DNA of 10,146 nt from Chrysochromulina tobinii (lineage: Eukaryota; Haptophyta; Prymnesiales; Chrysochromulinaceae). Positions within the stretch are counted from its first letter, which is position 1. Every line of letters begins with the position of its first letter. The stretch covers positions 1-10,146 of the forward strand of contig JWZX01002353.1 in the NCBI GenBank assembly GCA_001275005.1, given 5' to 3'. Of this stretch, positions 1 through 5,702 are shown in pieces. The position numbers were made by a program, and so were the translations under genes. The notes under the pieces were generated by a model. It did not search any database. It saw only the letters and a program-made list of their open reading frames with translations, and was not told the DNA's origin.

Positions 1-413
1 GGCTGGGGCGGCGGGGGCGAGGGCGGGTGCGAGGGCGGCGGCGAGGGTGAAGGTGGCGAGGGCGGCGGCGGCACCGGCGGAAGCGACGGAGGAGGTAACG
101 CAAAGGCGCAGCTGGCGTCGTAGCGCGGATGGAACGTGGCTGCGCTCGGGTCCATGCAGCCATATCTTGGGTACACGCACGTCCCGTCATTGAAGGTTGC
201 TCGGCGATCGAAGTTGACCGCCGCCGCATCGGTGCAGCCGCCATACTGGCAGAGTGCGGGAGCGTCAGCGGTGGCCCACGGGACGTAGTTGCTCGCGAGC
301 GAGTCGGTGCAGCCAATGTAGGCGTACTGGCACGCCCATGGAGCGGAGACGTGGCCTGAAGATGGCCGTTGGTAGTTGAGGGCGGCCGGGTCGTGGCAAG
401 AGAGGGTCGGCAT
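1..413 (-). CDS. Cysteine-rich GCTD-repeat protein with Pro/Ser linker (partial, 5' end present, runs off the left edge)
   Basis: The visible part, from an ATG at 413, is 137 residues. Residues 4-103 hold three to four degenerate copies of a unit of about 30-35 residues of the form C-x-D-x-x-A-x-N-[YF]...C-x-Y-x-x-G-C; clear starts are SCHDPAALNY, GCTDSLASNY, GCTDAAAVNF and GCMDPSAATF. Paired cysteines and aromatic residues recur at constant spacing. From residue 107 the chain becomes a Pro/Ser tract (PPPSLPPVPPPPSPPSPSPPPS) that continues past position 1. Such repeat-plus-PPPS proteins are abundant in haptophytes and other algae and are generally taken to be secreted or surface proteins with disulfide-stabilised repeats; no enzymatic role is implied. 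No signal peptide follows the ATG at 413. The frame stays open upstream to a TAG at 549-551, so the true start may lie upstream or in another exon, possibly even in the channel gene (see findings). Coding is sure; start and full extent are not. Confidence 0.75.
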   Translation of the reverse strand, partial: MPTLSCHDPAALNYQRPSSGHVSAPWACQYAYIGCTDSLASNYVPWATADAPALCQYGGCTDAAAVNFDRRATFNDGTCVYPRYGCMDPSAATFHPRYDASCAFALPPPSLPPVPPPPSPPSPSPPPSHPPSPPPPQ

Positions 414-576
414 GGCCGGTAGAGAGTCTTCCAACGTCACGCGAACACTGTGCCGCGACGGTTGGAGAGGTGGAGTTGCGGGAGGCGGTTTCAAGAAAGG
501 CGGTTTCGAAATTGGAAAATCTTGAGTCGGCCAGGAACTTTTGTGTGTCTACCCGTACTGGCCGTGAGCCGCGGCT
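414..576. other. Spacer between the channel stop and the cysteine-rich protein
   Basis: This 163-base stretch separates two minus-strand genes. On the minus strand it is open in the frame of the cysteine-rich protein from 548 down to 414, encoding a Pro/Lys-rich segment (SKPPFLKPPPATPPLQP) that could be protein or 5' UTR. No terminator or poly(A) signal is evident. Confidence 0.4.
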
Positions 577-2347
577 CTACGCCTCGAATAATCTCATGTA
601 CCCCTGGGATTGCATCTGGCTCTCACTCATTGTGCCGGTTCCAAGCCCTTCCCCATGCGAGAGCGAGTTCTGCAAATCGTAGTCCTGCATCGCACGCCAG
701 CGCTTGTTTTGTAGCCTCATGGCCGTGACCACGTACCATGCGCAGCAAGCCAGCCAGCCACTGCCCCAGATTCTCAAGCAGACGACGTCGGTGAGGGCGC
801 GATCAGCGCCATGCTGTACGAGGGAAGGCAACAAGGCGTTCTCAACGGTCGCAACGACCATGAAGATGAAGCACAGCGAGACGTACTTGTCCAGGAGCGT
901 CAAGTACGCGACCTGAGGAATGCTCTGTGCGACAGTGAGCTTGTACGCCACGGCGGTCAGGACCAGCGTCAACGAAACCGAGATTCGATCTCCGACCTCC
1001 TCAGGCGCGATAGCCCACGTCAAGCCAATCAAGCTGGTCAAGACGAACATAGGAACCTCGATGTTCCACAAGTAGAACTCTGGACGGCGAGTCGCAAGAA
1101 GCGAGATGTTCAGGCACGGGTAGATTGTACCGGAGCCCGAGGCGACGCTCCTCGTGTGGAAGCTGCGCATGCGCACGCCTTTGCAGAGGTACCACACGTT
1201 TGACATACCAATGTTGTCGCGTTGGACCACGTTGAAGCACTTGTGGATCGCATCCTTGTCCTTGTCGTCTAGCCCGTTCATCCTCCAGAGCAACGGATCT
1301 TCGTCTACCACCTGCCAAGCACGCGAGCCACGCAGTCAGGCGCGCGCGCGAACGGGGAGATTCGGGAGATGCACGGGGAGATTCGGGAGATGCACAGGGA
1401 GATTCGGTAGATACACGGGGAGATTCGGGAGATGCACATCGCCGCGTCGCCGTTCGAGACCGTCCGCTGCCGTTGAGATCACGGAATGACAGTCATCAGG
1501 AGTCATCAGCCGTTCGAGACCGTCCGCTGCCGTACCTCATAGTGCGGCGCCAGGCGCAGCACGCGCTGCACGCGAACATCGTGTTTGCGCCACGCGAGCA
1601 GCGCTTCTTTCCGCGACACCTCAGGAGCACTGAGGTGATCCGAATCGATGGCAAGCTCGCGCTGTTGTAGATCCGCAAGCTCGTCGAGGAGCGCTGGCAA
1701 CCGCTCAGAGTCCTCAACCTTGCCGGAGAGCTCTGCGCCGGCGAGCTCATGCCGAATGATGAACTGTGGCTTCGTCGATGTAATCTTGATCTGAAGGACC
1801 TGCATGTCGCGCGGAAACGAGTGGATCTCAAGCTGCTCCAGAAAAGTGCCTGTGATAGTCCACTTGAACTCCATTTCTTCCTCGGCACTCGTCATCCACT
1901 TGCGCTTCATCGTCCACTTGTCAGTTGTGATCAAGTTGCTGATCTGCAGGCGCGGCTCCCAGTCTTCAAGCATGGTTTTCCGGGTGAGCCGCTCATCTTG
2001 CCAGCGCTCGTCGTTCAGGTCGTTTTGTGGGCAGTCTTCGTCGCTCATCCCTGCCATCGCATAGACGCCGGGGTGAGTCTGCGAGCTCAGAGCGGTGGGA
2101 GGCAAAGAGGTGCCGGGACCCAGCCAAAGCCGTGGCGGCATCGAGACAAGGGGTGCACAACACGTTCGAGGAACCTGTGCACACATGTTCGAGCACCCTT
2201 GAGCCCGCTTGTCCAGCCGCGTAGCGTGAACGCGCAAGACCACACCTGGGCAATAGTGTCGATGGTAGGAATGTTGATAAAATCGACATGAAAGTATACG
2301 ATGGGCTTGCGGTTGATGCGGCACTGCCATCGACGCTTTGGGGCCAT
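577..2347 (-). CDS. Pentameric ligand-gated ion channel subunit (Cys-loop superfamily), three exons
   Basis: Joining 2347-2246, 2078-1536 and 1311-577 on the minus strand gives 459 residues and a TAG stop. Residues 15-33 (KPIVYFHVDFINIPTIDTIA) match the first beta-strand of the extracellular ligand-binding domain. FKWTITG...HSFPRDMQ (105-127) is the signature loop. Four hydrophobic segments follow: M1 about 295-316, M2 325-343, M3 356-374 and M4 395-413. The loop cysteines are absent (Glu115 and Leu129 take their places), as in bacterial and many protist members. The M3-M4 linker is only about 20 residues. Pore numbering puts Asp323 at -1', Arg324 at 0' and Leu333 at 9', which by family rules predicts a cation pore and a leucine gate. 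The subunit should act as a homo- or hetero-pentamer in a membrane; the ligand is unknown. About 173 residues separate FPRD from M1, roughly twice the usual length. No signal peptide is visible, so an upstream exon may be missing. The only in-frame ATG before the family homology is 2347; the frame also opens from a GTG at 2509. Confidence 0.85.
1353..1436. repeat. Four-copy 21-bp minisatellite inside channel intron 2
   Basis: Four head-to-tail units begin at 1353, 1374, 1395 and 1416, each of the form cgggga-gattcggga-gatgca. Units 1, 2 and 4 are identical; unit 3 differs at a few positions. On the transcribed (minus) strand the units are CT-rich and lie 40-125 bases before the acceptor, so they may serve as part of the polypyrimidine region. 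Confidence 0.95.
1449..1533. repeat. Perfect 25-bp direct repeat, 60-bp period, next to the intron 2 donor
   Basis: The sequence gccgttcgagaccgtccgct-gccgt occurs at 1449-1473 and again, identical, at 1509-1533. Between them is a tandem 10-mer (agtcatcag[g/c] at 1491 and 1501). In gene orientation the second copy begins directly after the donor GT, so the duplication starts at the exon edge but does not copy the splice dinucleotide. Confidence 0.95.
2079..2245 (-). other. Intron 1 of the channel gene
   Basis: It is 167 bases, phase 0, with donor CAG|GTGTGG at 2246/2245 and acceptor CTCGCAG|ACT at 2079/2078. Splicing joins ...IPTIDTIAQ to THPGVYAMAG... in frame, whereas both flanking frames would otherwise read through low-quality sequence. 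It contains an imperfect direct duplication (ctcgaac[a/g]tgt..tgcac twice within about 2158-2193) flanked by the inverted hexamers gggtgc (2151) and gcaccc (2193). Confidence 0.75.
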
Positions 2348-2580
2348 CGATGCTGGGGATGGTCGTCGCCGAGTGTCGGCGCCCCTACAGGGCCTCAACA
2401 CCTCGTGGCGATCCGCAGAAATTGGGAATTCTGCTGCTGCTGTGAAATTGGGAATGTTGTCGCGCAACGCTGTGAACGCGACGATTATGTTGCGGAATGA
2501 ATTCTTCACGTATTTGTTGCGATGTTACGTGTTGTTGTGAATGTGGGATGTATTCATGATGAACATGGACTCGTGCAAAC
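2348..2580. promoter_or_regulatory. Divergent intergenic region between the channel and UFD1-UBX genes
   Basis: These 233 bases separate two start codons pointing apart, so they should hold both promoters and 5' UTRs. The stretch is less GC-rich than its flanks, with a GT/AT-rich part at 2480-2570. It holds a perfect 12-base direct repeat, gaaattgggaat, at 2418-2429 and 2444-2455 (26-base offset), a candidate factor site. No TATA box is clear. If the channel has a missing 5' exon it would have to begin here or further upstream. Confidence 0.4.
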
Positions 2581-4011
2581 ATGGACGACGACGACGACTT
2601 CGACGCGGACATCCAACGCGCGCTGGAGCTCTCACGCCAGCACGCGCAACCCCCGCCGCCACTTCCCGTGCCCGAGGTTCTGGATGAACCAGTCGTCAAG
2701 GTCGTATCGGGGTTCAAGTGCAAATTCAGGGTCTACGCCGCCGCAGCGGTCGGCCGAGCCGACCTGGATGCAACCGGGCGCATCTTGCTGCCGCACTCGT
2801 GCCTGACAGCCATCGCCTCCCACCTTGGCGAGCTTCCGGCAACGTTGCTACTGCGGCTCGTGGGCAGCGAGGGCGCTCAGAGCACGTGCTACGTGGGCGT
2901 CGCTGAGTTCATCCCAGACGAGGAGACGGCCAGCATGCTGGCAAAGGTCGCCGGCCCGCTGATCCGCGAGCAGCAGCTGCCGCGTGTCTTTGACCGCGTC
3001 GGTCCCGTGGCCGTTGCCTTCGTGCCGCGCTGGGTGCGCGGCGCCCTCTTACTCGACCCGATGGCGCCGGAGTGCTCGCTGCAGGTCATTTCCCTGCCCA
3101 AGGCATGCTACCTGCAGCTGCGCCCGCACACGGACGAGTTTGCCGCCGAGCTGGCCGCCGCTGGATCCGACGTGCGCGCCACGCTCACCGAGCTCATCAA
3201 CCGTTTCCCGGCCATTTCGAGGGGGCGAGCCATCTCGCTCGACCTCAGCAGCCACGGCGGTGGCGGCCCCGGGCGCCATAACGGGCGCCATCAGCTCGAC
3301 GTGATCGCTGTACGCGGGCTGCCCGGCACGCGCTGTGGCGTGCCGGCAGACGCCGCAAGCGCCTCCGGCGGCAGCGGTGGCGGCGGCGACGCGCTTAGCG
3401 ACGCGCCACTGCGCGTGGAGAAGGGAGTGTCAGTGGAGGCAGCTTGCTTTGTCGATGCTGACGTGGAGATAGAGTTTGCGCCGTCGGTTGTCGCTGAGGC
3501 GGCAAAAGAGGCGGAGGCGCGGCAACGCGAAGCAGCCGCGGCGCGGGCGGAGGCTGCGCGTGCAGCAGCCGCAGCGGCCACCGCCGCCGAGGCGCACGCC
3601 GCGCAGGCGGCGGCGTCGCACGCGGCGTCAGTCGCATCGAATCGGCGACAAGCGTCGACAGCTGCCCTGTCGACAGTGGAGCTTGCCTCGGACGCGGCTG
3701 GAGGGGCGGCTGCACAGCCACCTCAGCTAGCTGGTGCGCCCCCTCCGAAGTGGATCGACTGCGTCGCGCGTCTCCCGGACGGCAGCCGTTGCACGGCTCG
3801 CTTGCCTTCGACGGCGCCACTCCTCGCTCTCTTTTGGCTCGTCGATGCGCGGGCTACCGAAGCGGCGGTGCCTGCTGGCCGTGAGTTCGCGCTCACCACG
3901 AGCTACCCGCGCCGACGCTTCGTGCGGCCTGCCGACGAGAGTGCGACCCTGCAGAGCGAGGGACTAGGAGACGCGCCCCAGCAAGCCTTCTTTGTTGAGC
4001 TACAGTCCTGA
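2581..4011 (+). CDS. UIM-UFD1-UBX domain protein, probable p97/Cdc48 adaptor
   Basis: The protein has 476 residues in a single exon; the ATG context is strong (A at -3, G at +4). Residues 5-21 (DDFDADIQRALELSRQ) fit the ubiquitin-interacting motif: acidic run, then Ala, then Ser. Residues 44-300 follow UFD1: SGFKCKFRVY, ILLPHSCLTAIASHL, TCYVGVAEFIPDE, a VPRWV segment, VISLPKACYLQLRPHTDEF, and a closing VDADVEIEFAP like the UFD1 VDF..P element. This is the double-psi-barrel region that binds ubiquitin in UFD1. Gly-rich inserts lie at about 224-236 and 258-270. Residues 304-350 are an Ala/Glu/Arg-rich predicted helix, and 377-390 a Pro/Ala linker. Residues 390-474 form a UBX domain: ARLPDGSR, then LTTSYPRRRF (a YPR in place of the usual FPR p97-contact loop), then ATLQSEGL and a final FVEL. 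UBX domains bind the p97 N domain. UFD1 itself lacks UBX and normally uses short SHP motifs, so this is a composite adaptor. Domain calls are confident; its partners are inference. Confidence 0.88.
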   Translation: MDDDDDFDADIQRALELSRQHAQPPPPLPVPEVLDEPVVKVVSGFKCKFRVYAAAAVGRADLDATGRILLPHSCLTAIASHLGELPATLLLRLVGSEGAQSTCYVGVAEFIPDEETASMLAKVAGPLIREQQLPRVFDRVGPVAVAFVPRWVRGALLLDPMAPECSLQVISLPKACYLQLRPHTDEFAAELAAAGSDVRATLTELINRFPAISRGRAISLDLSSHGGGGPGRHNGRHQLDVIAVRGLPGTRCGVPADAASASGGSGGGGDALSDAPLRVEKGVSVEAACFVDADVEIEFAPSVVAEAAKEAEARQREAAAARAEAARAAAAAATAAEAHAAQAAASHAASVASNRRQASTAALSTVELASDAAGGAAAQPPQLAGAPPPKWIDCVARLPDGSRCTARLPSTAPLLALFWLVDARATEAAVPAGREFALTTSYPRRRFVRPADESATLQSEGLGDAPQQAFFVELQS

Positions 4012-4205
4012 TTCGATCGGCCACATTGTGGTTTGTGAGATAGGTCGCCCCTCGCCTGTCAACTTTGAGTCTTTGACAAAGGCGTGCGTCGCGGTTCGAA
4101 TTGAAATATGCCGCGGTGCATAATTGCAGCGCACGGAGGCGAACGGTGTCGTCAACACGGTATAAGGCAAACTGACTAAATCACTTCAATCTCAGACACG
4201 TTTCG
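4012..4205. other. Convergent 3' intergenic region
   Basis: These 194 bases lie between two tail-to-tail stop codons and must contain both 3' UTRs and polyadenylation sites. I see no coding signal and no canonical AATAAA on either strand. The stretch is more AT-rich than the genes. Confidence 0.5.
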
Positions 4206-4895
4206 TCAGGACCGTTTGCGCTTCTTGCCATCGTCATCGCCTTTGGGCGCGCTGGAAGCTGCTTCCTCTCGCCCGAGCCCTGGCCAGCGCGCGCGCGTGG
4301 TGGGCGGCAGCTCGCTCACCTCCAGGACGCCCTTGCCGTCGAGGAAGACTGGGGAGTAGTGCTGTCGTCGAGAGCGGTGCAGAATGACGACGCGGCCAGA
4401 AGGCACGTCGCCCACGCTCACGAAGCGTGCGTCGGCGGCCCCGCCCGCCTCGCCACGCGCGCGGCCACTGCGGCTGCCGGGCGCAGGTGCCTGCTCGTCG
4501 TACACCAGGAGGCGCACATTGGCGAGCGACGCGACCACCTGCAGCGCATGCTCGTCGGCCCAAAGGCACTGACCGGCGCCCGTGTCCGTTCCTCTGCGTC
4601 GCGCAAAGGCGCGCACCTCCTCGAGGGTTGTGGGCGCGCGGTGGTTGGTGAGCCACTCGAAGCCCTCAACACCCGCCTCGGCATACATGCGCATGAGCGC
4701 CAGGATCTCCCCCGTGATGCTCTCGGCGACCGTGTCTCGCATCGCGCCGGCGTCGGCCAGCGCGTCCGGCCGACCGCTCGGCGGCAGCGCCAGATGCATG
4801 GCATCGTAGAAGCAGTCACCCGATGCCGGCACGGAGCGCATCGCAAACGAGCGGTCGGGAGCGCCTAGCGCCGTCGCCAAAGCTTGCGGCCGCAT
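4206..4895 (-). CDS. OTU-family cysteine protease (deubiquitinase-like)
   Basis: Starting at the ATG at 4895 gives 229 residues; the frame is open further upstream to a GTG at 5051, but that part has no family similarity. The OTU fold is recognisable from SVPASGDCFYDAMHLAL (21-37, nucleophile Cys28), a helical middle (MRDTVAESI...LMRMYAEAG), LWADEHALQVVASLANVRLLVYDE (111-134, the W-x-x-x-x-L region and following strand) and VVILHRSRRQHYSPV (169-183, general-base His179). The family cleaves ubiquitin or ubiquitin-like isopeptide bonds. The usual Asp three residues before the Cys is Ser25, and the acidic or Asn residue two after the His is Ser181, so activity is uncertain. Residues 135-160 are a Gly/Ala/Arg-rich insert. 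The C-terminus, GDDDGKKRKRS, looks like a nuclear localisation signal. A start at Met19 (G at -3) would also keep the whole domain. It is tail-to-tail with the UFD1-UBX gene. Confidence 0.82.
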   Translation of the reverse strand: MRPQALATALGAPDRSFAMRSVPASGDCFYDAMHLALPPSGRPDALADAGAMRDTVAESITGEILALMRMYAEAGVEGFEWLTNHRAPTTLEEVRAFARRRGTDTGAGQCLWADEHALQVVASLANVRLLVYDEQAPAPGSRSGRARGEAGGAADARFVSVGDVPSGRVVILHRSRRQHYSPVFLDGKGVLEVSELPPTTRARWPGLGREEAASSAPKGDDDGKKRKRS

Positions 4896-5591
4896 AAACC
4901 GTGTTGCTGCGGCATGCTGCGGCTGTGAAACATTGGCTGTGAAACACACAACGCGCACGCTCTCCGGACCCCCAAGCACGGGGGCCGCAATCGCAATGGA
5001 CGGAGGCGTGGCCGACACAGCCCGTGCTAACACAAAAACTCGTATTAACACCGGGAAGCTGGGGGAAGAGAAGGCGTCGATCCAGCGTCGATGCCAGATC
5101 GATGCATCTCCTACCCCGATAGTAAACCATAGGTACCAATAGGACCGCTGTTCGCAGCAGCCACATGTGTTCCTATCTAGGACACCGCGACAACGCCTAG
5201 GGTTGCGAGGGACTGCCGCTGGCCACTGCCGCTATGAAATGGCGCTCCACCGCGCTCGTACAGGGCTTGCAATAACGCTGTCAACCTGTCATGGGCACCT
5301 TGCAGGGCCAGAGGGGGAAGGGTTTCCAAGGCCATTGCATTGCTCGCGCCGCGCTGCAGCTTCGGCACGCGATGCTCGGCTGAGCTGGTGCACAGCAACC
5401 CTTGCACAGCAACTCTTTCGCCCGTGCAACTGGGTTTCGGGTCGTTTGGGCTGGATCTTGCTGATCCTGGGTTGTAGCGCTCACCAGGCTGCTTGTGTAG
5501 CTCTTATGAACAGCAATTCAAGTCAAACACGCGACCAAGTTTACCTGGGGCTCTCACGCTCGGCATGGGAGCCCCCATTCACAATGATTGC

Positions 5592-5621
5592 ACTGAACTG
5601 AACTGAACTGAACTGAACTGA
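5592..5621. repeat. (ACTGA)6 pentanucleotide microsatellite
   Basis: Six perfect head-to-tail copies of ACTGA, 30 bases, end 81 bases before the start codon of the giant gene and directly before an AT-rich stretch. Confidence 0.97.
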
Positions 5622-5661
5622 TAAAAACACTAGAAATAAAATTAATAATCCAAAATACCTT
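5620..5661 (+). promoter_or_regulatory. AT-rich stretch upstream of the giant ORF, possible core promoter
   Basis: The segment starting gataaaaacac and including aaataaaattaataatcc is the most AT-rich of the window, in an otherwise GC-rich region. It lies about 40-80 bases before the ATG at 5703. The TATA-like gataaaaa is a candidate only; nothing else confirms a promoter. Confidence 0.3.
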
Positions 5662-5702
5662 GCCAAGACTGATGAGAAAAGAGGGGCCTGGTTCAGGGCC
5701 GT

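Larger units (their letters stand above)
1312..1535 (-). other. Intron 2 of the channel gene, repeat-rich
   Basis: It is 224 bases, phase 0, with donor ATGAG|GTACGG at 1536/1535 and acceptor GCTTGGCAG|GTGGTA at 1312/1311. Both exons run in the right frame only with this junction, joining ...APHYE to VVDEDPLLW. Without it the upstream exon meets a stop near 1506. Inside lie a four-copy 21-base minisatellite and a 25-base duplication that abuts the donor. Confidence 0.85.
4896..5702. other. Long divergent intergenic region
   Basis: About 800 bases lie between two divergent genes. On the minus strand the OTU frame stays open to 5051, and a tandem 12-mer (ggctgtgaaaca at 4921 and 4935) sits just upstream of the OTU ATG. 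A plus-strand frame at 5167-5601 is open for 144 codons but shows no domain or helical pattern, and I regard it as chance. The (ACTGA)6 array and an AT-rich stretch occupy the right end. I see nothing else of substance. Confidence 0.5.

Noticed and set aside
1154-1489. Plus-strand frame with repeated GRFGRCT heptapeptides
   Set aside because: The peptide repeat is only the 21-bp intron minisatellite read on the wrong strand.
1353-1533. Repeats in intron 2 as a possible CRISPR-like array
   Set aside because: The 21-mers are head-to-tail without spacers, and the 25-mer occurs only twice. This is a minisatellite in a eukaryotic intron.
2348-2509. N-terminal extension of the channel from a GTG at 2509 (KNSFRNIIVAFTALRDNIPNF)
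   Set aside because: It needs a non-ATG start, shows no convincing signal peptide, and an in-frame stop lies just upstream. I kept the ATG at 2347 and note that a 5' exon may be missing.
4085-4105. T-loop-like ggttcgaatt suggesting a tRNA
   Set aside because: The flanks do not form a T stem, and no acceptor stem or anticodon arm can be drawn.
4896-5051. N-terminal extension of the OTU protein from a GTG at 5051 (MLIRVFVLARAVSATPPSIAIAAPVLGG), resembling a signal peptide
   Set aside because: GTG is not a usual nuclear start codon. The first ATG in frame is at 4895, and an enzyme with a C-terminal basic NLS-like tail is unlikely to be secreted.
5167-5601. Plus-strand frame of 144 codons beginning MFLSRTPRQ
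   Set aside because: No recognisable domain, no helical or signal pattern, and it lies in intergenic DNA between divergent genes; most likely chance in GC-rich sequence.
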